From Chersky-840 sp963838775 (lineage in GTDB: Bacteria; Actinomycetota; Acidimicrobiia; Acidimicrobiales; UBA8190): a DNA stretch of 64,000 bases. The notes beneath the pieces are model-generated. The model had not been told where the DNA came from, searched no databases, and saw only the letters and a list, made by a program, of their open reading frames with translations. The stretch lies in NCBI GenBank assembly GCA_963838775.1, contig CAWISP010000024.1:132659-196658 (forward strand). Reading direction: 5' to 3'. Shown here in pieces: positions 1 through 8,362 of this stretch. Position 1 is the first letter of the stretch. Each line of letters starts with the position of its first letter. The translations under genes and the position numbers were made by a program.

Positions 1-229
1 GACGCAAGAGGCTGAGCAGCAGCTCGACGTCGCGGATATCCCCCCGCACATCCTCAAAGAGGACTTCAGAGACACGGGACGCGTCGAAGAAGTTGGGGAG
101 CGTCGGGGGTTCGAGCGCATAGCCGGTCACTTGGGCACCTAACTGGTGCAACCAGAGGGACAACCACGATCCCTTGAATCCCGTGTGTCCTGTTACGAGA
201 ACAGGCTTCGATTGAAAGGTTCGAATCAC
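1..229 (-). CDS. rfbG: CDP-glucose 4,6-dehydratase, N-terminal part (runs off the window)
   Basis: This is the first 76 residues of a short-chain dehydrogenase-type sugar nucleotide dehydratase. It converts CDP-glucose to CDP-4-keto-6-deoxyglucose, the second step towards CDP-3,6-dideoxyhexoses. The reading frame opens with GTG at 229 and shows the RfbG signature VLVTGHTGFKGSWLSLWL, a Rossmann nucleotide-binding loop followed by the stretch usual for this family, then GYALEPPTLPNFF. The start overlaps the stop of the upstream glycosyltransferase (GTGA), so the two are probably translated together. RfbF and RfbH lie further right in the window, which supports the pathway assignment. The catalytic YxxxK part is outside the window. 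The family call is firm; integrity is unknown. Confidence 0.85.
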   Translation of the reverse strand, partial: MIRTFQSKPVLVTGHTGFKGSWLSLWLHQLGAQVTGYALEPPTLPNFFDASRVSEVLFEDVRGDIRDVELLLSLLR

Positions 230-1344
230 GGGTTTTGATCAGGGAGAGTTCCAGCCACCAGATCACCAATACCGGCCTCTGTGGATTCATCTGGTGTTGC
301 TTCGGCCGGTTCCCGCTCTACGGAGAGGGACTCCCGCCTGCCTTCGTGCGAGTCGCGGCGGGAGTGCGAATCTGCTCGGTCGGACGACCTCGACGGACTC
401 TCGATCCCCAGGGTCTCACGCACGATGAAGTTGGGACGGCCTTTGACCTCCTCGTAGATCTGCCCAATGTAGATGCTGACGATTCCCAGCAGACAGAAGA
501 GAAACCCGAAAAGCATCACCATGAGAGCAACAATCGTTCCAAACCCGGGGAACGGGACTCCGCGGATTACCCAGTCGATGGCGAGGGCAACCAGTGCGAC
601 GATCGATGCAGTAAACAAGCTGATTCCGACGAGCGGAATGATCACCAAGGGAACCTGGGAATGGGCGAGGATGGCTTTCACCGCCAACCCCGTGACTCCG
701 ATCGAGTGCGCTTTCGATGTCCCAGCGAAGCGCTCCTCTCGCTCGTGCTCGACGCCCACGGAGCGAAAGCCGACCCATGCCACAAGCCCGCGGACAAATC
801 TATTCCGTTCATCCATCTGGCGAACCACTTCATAGACTCTTCGGTCGAGGAGCCGAAAGTCACTTGCGTTTGAGGGAATCAGATGCCCGGTAAGTTTGCC
901 GATGAGCCAATAGAACAGACGTGAGTTGAAACGACGAATCCTGCCCGTACCGCGACGGACAGTGACAATCCCGTAGACGTTCTCGTACCCCTCCTCCCAC
1001 TTCGCCACAAACCGGGGAATCATCTCCGGTGGATCCTGTAGATCAGCCGTCATCAGGACCACCGCATCGCTGTCGACGAAGTCCAGACCGGCCGTCAATC
1101 CTCCGTCCATCCGGAAATTGCGGGACAACTGAATGACCTTGAAGCGTGGATCACGTGAGCTGATCGCCTTGAGGTGCTTGAACGTGGAGTCCTCGGAGCC
1201 GTTCTCAACGACGATGGCCTCGAAATCGTAGGCGTCCAGTTGATCGAAGACGATCGTGAGTCGACGCGCCAATTCATCGATACATTCCGCCTCGTTGTAA
1301 GCCGAAGTCACGACCGAGATCTTTTTTCGCACCGGCACCCCCAT
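226..1344 (-). CDS. Family 2 glycosyltransferase, DPM1/GtrB type, membrane anchored
   Basis: This is a GT-A fold transferase that moves a sugar from a nucleotide donor, probably onto polyprenyl phosphate at the inner membrane face. It begins with the family 2 pattern ISVVTSAYNEAECIDEL and has the donor/metal segment TADLQDPPEM, characteristic of dolichol/undecaprenyl-phosphate glycosyltransferases. Two hydrophobic helices follow near the C-terminus (about residues 235-265 and 275-305), as in GtrB. A charged Ser/Arg/Glu-rich tail ends the protein. The ATG at 1344 is chosen because it sits just before the conserved domain; a TTG at 1386 is also open and has a GGGGAG-like stretch between the two. 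It overlaps the CDP-glucose dehydratase gene by 4 bases. Substrate is not predictable from sequence. Confidence 0.88.
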   Translation of the reverse strand: MGVPVRKKISVVTSAYNEAECIDELARRLTIVFDQLDAYDFEAIVVENGSEDSTFKHLKAISSRDPRFKVIQLSRNFRMDGGLTAGLDFVDSDAVVLMTADLQDPPEMIPRFVAKWEEGYENVYGIVTVRRGTGRIRRFNSRLFYWLIGKLTGHLIPSNASDFRLLDRRVYEVVRQMDERNRFVRGLVAWVGFRSVGVEHEREERFAGTSKAHSIGVTGLAVKAILAHSQVPLVIIPLVGISLFTASIVALVALAIDWVIRGVPFPGFGTIVALMVMLFGFLFCLLGIVSIYIGQIYEEVKGRPNFIVRETLGIESPSRSSDRADSHSRRDSHEGRRESLSVEREPAEATPDESTEAGIGDLVAGTLPDQNP

Positions 1345-1769
1345 TGGGCAGATTCCGCTGGCACTCCCCTTCGGTATTCTAGTCAATCATTGCGATAAAC
1401 GGATGTGCAGAGCGGAGTCCTGTTCGACGAACCAGTTACGGAGCTCGGGGCGCAGCTGTTCGCCTGACGCGGTCTGCGACACCTGGGATCAGCAAATAGC
1501 GCCGTCATGCGACCAGAATTAGCTGTCGGGAGATGACGGCAGGCGAGAGCGCGGCGTGCACGCTCTCGCCGTAGCAGACTCGTTCTCCCCGGGAAGCCCC
1601 ACCTGACGTGCTGGCTCGTCGTTGAGCCTCGAGTGCGAACTCGAACGATCGCCCGGGTTTGGGCGGGCTATGATGGATGAGTGAGTAGGTCCCAAAATGG
1701 GCAAAGGCTCCCTGTTCGTGCTTCGTGGGAGCGTGATTCTTGTGTCCCGGACGTCGACGGGGAAGTCCG
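1345..1769. other. Intergenic region between divergent glycosyltransferase genes
   Basis: No convincing gene is seen. Short open frames here lack recognisable domains and good start signals. The flanking genes diverge from it, so it should contain promoters for both, but no clear -35/-10 pair could be assigned by eye. Confidence 0.4.
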
Positions 1770-2684
1770 TTGAGTGCCGGGCCACTGGTGTCCTTGGTCA
1801 TCCCAGTTTTCAACGGTGAGCGGCACCTCGAGGCCTGCCTAGCGTCTGTCCTAGAGCAGACTTACCAGCGAATCGAGATCGTGGTTACCGATCAGGCCTC
1901 GACGGATCGAAGCCTTGAGATTATCCAATCTTTTGCTGATCCACGATTACATCTGCTCCCTGAGCCGTCCGAGCCGCTCGATCTGCATACCAACTGGGCA
2001 CGAGGGCTAGAGGCTTCGACTGGCGACCTCGTCAAGATTGTATGTCAAGACGACCTCCTCCTTCCTGACTGCCTGTCTGTCCAGGTCGAGCTCTTGGAGC
2101 AGTTTCCATCAGCGGTCCTAGCATGCGGTCGTCGCAGAATAATTACGGATGACGACAAGGTGCTCATCAAGGCACGAGGCCTTGGTCGTTTGGCGAAGGC
2201 CGGAACCCGGGTCATCGGTGGCGGTCCGCTCGCGCGAGCGTGCGCGAGGGCGGGCGCCAACCTGTTGGGTGAGCCAGTGAACGTGCTGTTTCGTCGGTCT
2301 GCTCTTCCATATCCGCTGTTCGATCCCCGATGGGTGTATACAATCGACATTGAGCTTTACCAACGCTGCCTAAAGGGCAAAGAAGCAGTTGTCGACAATC
2401 GAGTTCTCTGTTGCTTTCGGGTCAGCCCCCAACAATTGAGTGCCGTGTTGGCGAAGGGCCAGGCAAAAGAGCTGTACGCACTGTTTTCAGAAGTAGCACG
2501 CGAGTACCCCGAACATGTATCCAGTGCAGATATCCGACTCGGATGGGCACGAACCCAACTACTTGCTTACGCGCGACGAGTGCTGTACTGGCAAATGCGG
2601 ACGCGCGCCGCGGTGCGGCGAATCGACACGGACAAGCGAGGGATGCGTATGCGCACGGCTTGTCAAACGTCCATCGACCCATAG
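1770..2684 (+). CDS. Family 2 glycosyltransferase, soluble
   Basis: A GT2 family enzyme of about 304 residues, probably adding a sugar during assembly of a surface polysaccharide repeat. The N-terminus has VSLVIPVFNGERHLEACL, then a nucleotide-binding segment ending in the acidic triad VCQDDLLLPD, the likely metal site. There are no strong membrane helices. The TTG at 1770 has GGGGAAG just upstream; a TTG at 1740 in the same frame is possible but has no obvious ribosome site. The gene is followed by a methyltransferase on the same strand after about 200 bases. The family is clear; acceptor and donor are unknown. Confidence 0.85.
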   Translation: MSAGPLVSLVIPVFNGERHLEACLASVLEQTYQRIEIVVTDQASTDRSLEIIQSFADPRLHLLPEPSEPLDLHTNWARGLEASTGDLVKIVCQDDLLLPDCLSVQVELLEQFPSAVLACGRRRIITDDDKVLIKARGLGRLAKAGTRVIGGGPLARACARAGANLLGEPVNVLFRRSALPYPLFDPRWVYTIDIELYQRCLKGKEAVVDNRVLCCFRVSPQQLSAVLAKGQAKELYALFSEVAREYPEHVSSADIRLGWARTQLLAYARRVLYWQMRTRAAVRRIDTDKRGMRMRTACQTSIDP

Positions 2685-2881
2685 CCGGTTGAGGTCCACG
2701 CAGAGAAAGCCTCACCAAGCGGCGACCCGCCGATACCCCCGCGAATAGCCGCTGACCTGCGGAAATATGCACCTTTCTGAGCGCGTCTCTGTAGGTGTGA
2801 GCGTCCTGAGCTGCAACGGTGACACTCCCCGTGATCTCAATGCAACGCCCCCCATCTGGCTGAACCTCTAAGCTTGATGTC

Positions 2882-3634
2882 GTGGCCAAGATTCCAATCG
2901 AGCGCTTAGACACTGACACGTGGGCACCTCCATGGACTCGGCGCGAACACGTAGCCCGCTACGAATTCACGACGCGGTTTGTGGAGGACAAGATTGTCGT
3001 AGATTGTGCGTGCGGTGACGGAACGTCGTCTGCGATATTCGGTAGAACGGCTCGGACGGTATACGGTTTCGATATTTCCTCCGAAGCAATTGAACGTGCC
3101 ACAAAACGCAATGAGTTGTCGTCAGTCGTCCTCGAATGCGCAGCGGCGGCGACCTTGCCTATGGATTCTAGATCGGTAGATGTATTCGTCTCGCTCGAGA
3201 CGATTGAGCACATCGAAGAAGACCAATCGTTTCTCGACGAGGTAGTTCGGATCCTTCGGGACGATGGGATATTCATCTGTTCGACCCCTGATCGCGACGT
3301 CCATAGTCCAGGAGCCACGGCGTTAGACCAGCCTTGGACTCCGTTCCACATTAGAGAGTACAACGCGGAAGAATTTACTCGAATGCTGAGGGACCGGTTC
3401 GCCACGGTGAACCTTTTCGGTCAGAATCCGGCACTAGTCGGAGCAACCAGAATAAGGTGCTGGATCGGACGATCGCTTTCAAAGAGACTAATTCTCCGGG
3501 TTACTCACGTTCTTAAATTGACATGGTTCCTAGGATTCCGATCCAGTCGACACGATGTTGTGCCCGTGATGAACGATCGAAAATATGAATATCTTGTAGC
3601 TGTGTGCTCTAATGTTATCCGGACTGGTTCCTAA
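2882..3634 (+). CDS. SAM-dependent class I methyltransferase
   Basis: A 250-residue methyltransferase with the Methyltransf_11/25 layout. Motif I is VVDCACGDGTSSAIFG, followed by the acidic residue of strand 2 in YGFDIS, and motif IV-like SLETIEHIEED. The start is GTG at 2882. It lies between two glycosyltransferases, so sugar or polysaccharide methylation, or a methyltransferase-like modification of a sugar nucleotide, is the likely role; this is inferred from context. Local base composition is noticeably more AT-rich than the flanking genes, which fits the mosaic nature of polysaccharide loci. No other domain is visible. Confidence 0.82.
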   Translation: MAKIPIERLDTDTWAPPWTRREHVARYEFTTRFVEDKIVVDCACGDGTSSAIFGRTARTVYGFDISSEAIERATKRNELSSVVLECAAAATLPMDSRSVDVFVSLETIEHIEEDQSFLDEVVRILRDDGIFICSTPDRDVHSPGATALDQPWTPFHIREYNAEEFTRMLRDRFATVNLFGQNPALVGATRIRCWIGRSLSKRLILRVTHVLKLTWFLGFRSSRHDVVPVMNDRKYEYLVAVCSNVIRTGS

Positions 3635-3763
3635 CACCTTGCCTTGTTCTGCTGCGACCGATATTCAACTCTCGCAATGAGCGCCGTCACGTGATTGAAC
3701 AGCTCGGTGTTCTTCAGCGACCCCCAGCCGGCCTCCTGAGGGTCATTCTCGCCAGGAACTCTT

Positions 3764-4828
3764 GTGATCGCTGAACCCTCTACTGTGATTGAAATCTCCC
3801 TTGTTGTCGGAGTCTTCAACGAAGAGGAGTGCATACCAGAGTTGCATCGACGACTCACGAGCACCCTGGATCTCCTCGGGATGATCGCAGAGATCGTCTA
3901 TGTGGACGACGGCAGCCGTGACGCCTCTTCAGACATGTTGGACCGTCTGGAAGATGTCGATGATCGAGTTCACGTTGTTCATTTGTCGCGGAACTTCGGT
4001 CACCAGGTTGCTATCTCTGCGGGTTTAGATGCCAGCCGAGGACAGGCGGTTGTTGTGCTCGACGCGGATCTCCAGGATCCGCCAGAGATTATTCCCTCAT
4101 TGGTCGAAGCCTGGCGAGACGGAGCCGACGTCGTCCACGCCGTCAGAACGGAGCGAATAGGCGAGTCTCGATTCAAGCGTCACACCGCCGCCGTTTTCTA
4201 TCGACTGATCAGGCGGTGGACTGATCTCGAGCTGCAGGTTGATGCCGGCGACTACCGACTGATGGATCGCATAGTCGTCGACGCGATGTGTGAGATGCCC
4301 GAACGGTTCCGCTTTGTCCGAGGTATGGTGGCCTGGGTCGGGTTTCGACAAGAGTCGGTCACTTATGTGCGCGATGAGCGCTTCGCAGGGACCTCGAAAT
4401 ACCCAGTTCAGTCCATGCTACGGCTCGCCGTCACAGCATTGACGAGCTTTTCGTTCGTCCCGCTGCAACTCGCCTCAGTCATTGGCTTCGTGATCTCTAT
4501 CGTCACCGCGATCTCCATCCCCGTGATCGTCGTCTTGCGGGTGATCGGAGTTCACAACCTTGGTGGCCAAACGACCGTTCTCGTCGCGATCCTGTTCTTT
4601 GGGGGTGTGCAACTAACCTTTCTTGGTATCCTGGGAGAGTACATCGGACGGTCGTATATTGAAGCAAAGAGGAGACCGTTGTACTTTCTTCGGAGGGCTC
4701 GAAGTGATCCAATGCAGAGCGAACGAACCCAAAGCAGCGGTGGTCGCTCGGCGGCTTCCGGGTTGTCTTCATCAGAAGTGCTGGGGTCCCAGCGAGAGGT
4801 TCGCAGGTCTATGAGAGGGATAGATTGA
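3764..4828 (+). CDS. Family 2 glycosyltransferase, DPM1/GtrB type, membrane anchored
   Basis: A second polyprenyl-phosphate glycosyltransferase homologue of 354 residues. It starts at GTG 3764 with AGGA seven bases upstream. Motifs are LVVGVFNEEECIPELHRR, VDDGSRD, DADLQDPPEIIPS and the basic stretch RGMVAWVGFRQESV seen in the family and in the paralogue at 226-1344. Two C-terminal membrane helices lie at about residues 228-258 and 268-295. The tail after the last helix is Ser/Arg-rich. It probably charges a lipid carrier with a sugar for a periplasm-side GT-C transferase, and a GT87-like enzyme is encoded next to it on the opposite strand. Donor sugar unknown. Confidence 0.88.
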   Translation: MIAEPSTVIEISLVVGVFNEEECIPELHRRLTSTLDLLGMIAEIVYVDDGSRDASSDMLDRLEDVDDRVHVVHLSRNFGHQVAISAGLDASRGQAVVVLDADLQDPPEIIPSLVEAWRDGADVVHAVRTERIGESRFKRHTAAVFYRLIRRWTDLELQVDAGDYRLMDRIVVDAMCEMPERFRFVRGMVAWVGFRQESVTYVRDERFAGTSKYPVQSMLRLAVTALTSFSFVPLQLASVIGFVISIVTAISIPVIVVLRVIGVHNLGGQTTVLVAILFFGGVQLTFLGILGEYIGRSYIEAKRRPLYFLRRARSDPMQSERTQSSGGRSAASGLSSSEVLGSQREVRRSMRGID

Positions 4829-4953
4829 GCTTCCTTCGTTGGTGTGTCGTCCGGGGTCGAACTGTCCAGCTCGCTTGATTCCGTCGTCTCCAACCCCTTG
4901 CAGAACCTCAAATATTGTAGTCCTACGAACGTTCTTGACGAGCTCGGCACTGT

Positions 4954-6294
4954 TCAGGATACCGAGTAAGTCTTCCTCTTCATCGGCCAGAATGAATGGG
5001 CGATCGCCGTGCACAGGGTGACAAACAAGAGCGCCGGACTCAGATATTCCGTCATCGCAAAATTGAAGCCACCGGCTCCCGAAAACGTGAAGATCGAAGG
5101 GACTAGGGTCGCGATCAACGCAAGCAAAAGCATCATGCGTAAATCGATCCAGTCTGTTGCAGCGTCCTCGCTCGATTCGCGGTTGTCGATTCCGATAAGA
5201 CGGCCTCGCGCGTACCAGATGGCCGCTATTGGGGCCCATGCTGTGGTGTAGACAAAGTTGACGGGAACGATGAGTTGTATCGACGCGAGGCCTAGGGCGC
5301 CCCAGCACCATTGGGGTACTTTTCCACGGCGAATCACAAGATAGACGCCACAAACGTAGAGTACCGATGGAAGCCAGATGAGAATACCCCTGGGCGCCAG
5401 TAGCTGAGTTGCCCGAGCTGGACCGAATAGAAGTCCGGCCGTCTTTGGAATAACCGAGTAGAGACTCCAGCTCGACAATTGGATTGATGGCGCGTATTTG
5501 CCCTTCAACGCCGGTACGATCGCCCGAAGATTGCGCACGTATCCCCCAGGAAATGTCAAGAGGGTTATGAGGTTCAGGGCTACCGCCGAGGCCGCCACCA
5601 GGACTGTGAATCGATAGCGGCGAAGACCGAGCGGGACGATGAGGATAGCCGCCGGATACGCCTTTAACGCGATTGCTACCCCAAGGAGACCGCCGCAAAA
5701 AACCCATTTCTCCGTTTTAAAGGCCCAAAGCGACCACGCAACGAGCCCAGCCACGATTCCGATGTCGTTTCCGCGATCAAGGAAAGTAATGAACGGAGTG
5801 GTAAATACGGCTCCGAGAGTCAAGAACAGGATCCGATACTCACGCTTGAGGGGTGAGAGTAATAGCCAGAGAGGAACCAGGAAGATGGCTGCCGAAAAGA
5901 GAAGGTAGGTCATTGTTGAAATACGTAGAGGTAGAAAACTGAATAAGACGAAGAACACTTGCGAGAACGGAGGATAGTTGTACGGAATGGAGGGACCCAG
6001 ATATGGACTGATCGAGCGCCGGAGGTTTATCGCATACCCCAGAGGAAATTGGAAGTCACCGAAGTAATGGTCACCGATGACGGGCTTGGCAATCGTGTGA
6101 ATAGGCATATATGGCTTATCTGACGACATGAACGACAACTGACCATTTACGGCCACGCCGCGATAGAACGTCTCGATCCAGGCCCAACCCAGCGCTACTA
6201 CGAGTGCGGCGGCGAGAGCAGCAATGAGACGTATGCCCCAAACCGACCACGGGCTCTGCTCTTCCCCCGATGGTGTACTGCCCCCCTCATGCAT
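4954..6294 (-). CDS. GT87-like (DUF2029) polytopic membrane glycosyltransferase
   Basis: A 446-residue integral membrane protein with about ten hydrophobic helices and short loops, which fits the GT87/DUF2029 mannosyltransferase family that uses polyprenyl-phosphate sugars outside the membrane. Visible family features are an early extracellular loop with aromatic and acidic residues, the segment LDRGNDIGIVAG, and the short motif ALKAYPAAIL. The start is the ATG at 6294. It is convergent with the GtrB-like gene at 3764-4828, which could supply the lipid-linked donor. The substrate cannot be read from sequence, and GT87 versus another GT-C family is inferred from these motifs only. Confidence 0.75.
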   Translation of the reverse strand: MHEGGSTPSGEEQSPWSVWGIRLIAALAAALVVALGWAWIETFYRGVAVNGQLSFMSSDKPYMPIHTIAKPVIGDHYFGDFQFPLGYAINLRRSISPYLGPSIPYNYPPFSQVFFVLFSFLPLRISTMTYLLFSAAIFLVPLWLLLSPLKREYRILFLTLGAVFTTPFITFLDRGNDIGIVAGLVAWSLWAFKTEKWVFCGGLLGVAIALKAYPAAILIVPLGLRRYRFTVLVAASAVALNLITLLTFPGGYVRNLRAIVPALKGKYAPSIQLSSWSLYSVIPKTAGLLFGPARATQLLAPRGILIWLPSVLYVCGVYLVIRRGKVPQWCWGALGLASIQLIVPVNFVYTTAWAPIAAIWYARGRLIGIDNRESSEDAATDWIDLRMMLLLALIATLVPSIFTFSGAGGFNFAMTEYLSPALLFVTLCTAIAHSFWPMKRKTYSVS

Positions 6295-6872
6295 CCGCCG
6301 ATTATGGTCTGCGCGGGCGCCCTATGCCATTGTCCTCACGGCGTTGGACTCCTTCTCCGATAACCAGCTGAGGTCGATGTGCGATCGACTTTAGAGAGTC
6401 GGAGTATCGAATCGTTTCCTCTTATTCGTCGCGGCGGACCCGAATCGTCACGGGCTCTCCACCCTCCTCGAGGCCGAATTCAATGCCGCATTGGAACTGG
6501 TGCATGACTGATCGAACTGCCAAACCGCGGATCGCGGCAGCTGTCGATGGGAGAGCCGCCCAAGCACTGTGCACGCTTGGATGCAACCTGCCTCCGACGG
6601 AGGCGGGTCGATCGTGGGCGAGCTGCGGCCACGTTGAACCGGCGATCAAGCGGCAGGAACCTCAAATGTGATTGTCGCTGTCGGTAGTCCCTTGCCCACT
6701 ATTCGTTGTCTCTGCGGTTCCTACGCCTCGCCGGTAACGTGGACCACCGAGACCGGAAACAGGGCCGATTCGGTGGACCGCGCTCGGTGGGGCTTGCAGG
6801 CAGGGGCATCGGTCGTGCCGGGCTACCAGGATCCCGAGTCAGAGATGATTTCATTGCAAGGGAGAGCTATCC
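6295..6872. other. Intergenic region, 578 bases, no gene supported
   Basis: Several short overlapping frames of 60-104 codons occur on both strands, but none has a recognisable domain, and none is favoured by a good ribosome site. The only clear signal is GGGAGAG just before the ATG of the following methyltransferase. The stretch may hold promoters for the divergent flanking genes. Confidence 0.4.
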
Positions 6873-7640
6873 ATGTCGCTTGAGAGCATTTCGGGTGAGT
6901 TCACCCAGCGATCACCGAGCGAGACCGAGTCGGATGCCAAGTTGCTTGGCCTCGCCAGCGCCCGGCTCGAGAGCGGTTCTTTCGGCTCACAGTGGAACTA
7001 TCACTTCTCCGTGTTCATGAAGCGGCAGGTCATTTCACGGCTCCTGTATCAGGACTTCCTGTACAAGAAGATCCTGGCGGTGCCCGGAGTGATTCTGGAA
7101 TTCGGGGTGCACTGGGGCGCGACCATCGCGACGCTCGTCAATCTGCGGGGTATCTATGAGCCCTACAACCATTCGCGATTTATCTACGGATTCGACACGT
7201 TCAGTGGCTTCCCCGAGTTGAACGACAAGGATGGCGGATTCTCGAAGCGTGGCGACTATGCGACTTCAGCCAACTACGAGGACGAGCTCACAGAGGTCCT
7301 TTCCATTCATGAATCCTTCGCCCCGATCGCGCAGATCAAGAAGTTCGACCTCATCAAGGGAGACGTGACCGAAACGCTGCCAGCCTTCCTTGAAGCGAAC
7401 CCCCACCTCATTGTCGCCATGGCGGTCTTCGACATGGATATCTACGAGCCGACCAAGAGCGCCCTTGCCCTTGTGCTTCCCCGTCTCACCAAGGGATCCC
7501 TGCTTGTATTCGATGAACTCAACTGCCGTCACTTCCCCGGTGAGACGCAGGCGGTGGGTGAGGTACTGGGATTGAACCAACTTCGCCTCCAGCGAGTCCC
7601 CAATCAGCCCTTTTGCGCGTTCGCCGAGTTCGGTTCCTGA
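6873..7640 (+). CDS. TylF/MycF-like macrocin O-methyltransferase family protein
   Basis: A 255-residue SAM-dependent O-methyltransferase of the TylF family (PF05711), which methylates sugar hydroxyls in macrolides and also occurs in polysaccharide loci. Features seen are VILEFGVHWGATIATLVN as the SAM-binding region, YGFDTFSGFPE, and the acidic metal-site candidates in AVFDMDIYEPT and LVFDELNC. TylF enzymes are magnesium dependent, so those Asp residues fit. The ATG at 6873 has a strong GGGAGAG site. Its neighbours are sugar nucleotide genes, so methylation of the deoxy sugar or the finished glycan is likely. Function is inferred from family and context. Confidence 0.82.
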   Translation: MSLESISGEFTQRSPSETESDAKLLGLASARLESGSFGSQWNYHFSVFMKRQVISRLLYQDFLYKKILAVPGVILEFGVHWGATIATLVNLRGIYEPYNHSRFIYGFDTFSGFPELNDKDGGFSKRGDYATSANYEDELTEVLSIHESFAPIAQIKKFDLIKGDVTETLPAFLEANPHLIVAMAVFDMDIYEPTKSALALVLPRLTKGSLLVFDELNCRHFPGETQAVGEVLGLNQLRLQRVPNQPFCAFAEFGS

Positions 7641-7683
7641 TTCGGTTCGGCGCTAATGGTGAGATCGTCGGCAAAAAGGGGTT

Positions 7684-8340
7684 TCAGTCGATCGATGTGA
7701 GCGTCGAGAGCAATTGCTTCGGCGAATCGGCGATGACCATCGCTCCAGCCTCGGTCAGCTCCGTGACCGAGCCATACCCCCAGTTCACCCCGATTCCCTG
7801 GAGGCCCAGTTCACGGCCACACACGATGTCTGCGGCTCGATCTCCCACCATCGCCACCGCTTGTGTTCCGTCGGTGATTTGCGTCATGGTCCACGTGAGC
7901 ACGTCCCGCTTCATGTGCCTTGTTCCATCCAGTTCCGCCCCTCCCACGGTCGTGAAAAGATCGCTCCAACCGGCGTGATCGATCACTTTGATGGCCATCG
8001 TGCGTAGTTTGCTCGTGGCGATGTAGAGGTCGAAATCGTGGTCCCGTAAGGCAACCAGCATTTCGTCAATACCAGGGTATTTCGAGAATCGCAGCAATCC
8101 CTCCCTGCCATAGTGCTCCCGGAAGATCCGGACTCCCTGTTCCAACCGGTCCCCACTCAGCCCAAAGAAGCGCTCGAGAGATTCTCGGATTGGTGGGCCG
8201 ATGAGTTGTTTGAGGTCGGCGTCATCCATGTCGCCTAATCCCAGCTCCAACTGGACGTAGTGGTAGGCGCTGGCAATTCCTGGGAAGGAGTCCACCAATG
8301 TCCCGTCTAGATCGAAGAGGACGGCACGAGACGGGCCCAT
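7684..8340 (-). CDS. HAD-superfamily phosphatase (phosphoglycolate phosphatase-like)
   Basis: A 218-residue HAD hydrolase. Motif I is VLFDLDGTLVDS with both catalytic Asp residues, motif II is the Ser/Thr in YIATSKL, motif III the Lys in MKRDV and motif IV MVGDRAADI. The cap is the small helical C1 type between motifs I and II, as in Gph/PGMB-like enzymes. ATG 8340 starts just before motif I; an upstream ATG at 8382 would overlap the rfbH end by 20 bases. The gene lies directly after rfbH on the same strand, suggesting one transcript. Within a sugar locus it may dephosphorylate a sugar phosphate or proof-read a by-product; the substrate is unknown. Confidence 0.82.
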   Translation of the reverse strand: MGPSRAVLFDLDGTLVDSFPGIASAYHYVQLELGLGDMDDADLKQLIGPPIRESLERFFGLSGDRLEQGVRIFREHYGREGLLRFSKYPGIDEMLVALRDHDFDLYIATSKLRTMAIKVIDHAGWSDLFTTVGGAELDGTRHMKRDVLTWTMTQITDGTQAVAMVGDRAADIVCGRELGLQGIGVNWGYGSVTELTEAGAMVIADSPKQLLSTLTSID

Positions 8341-8362
8341 CGAGCTAGATATGCGGTCCGAC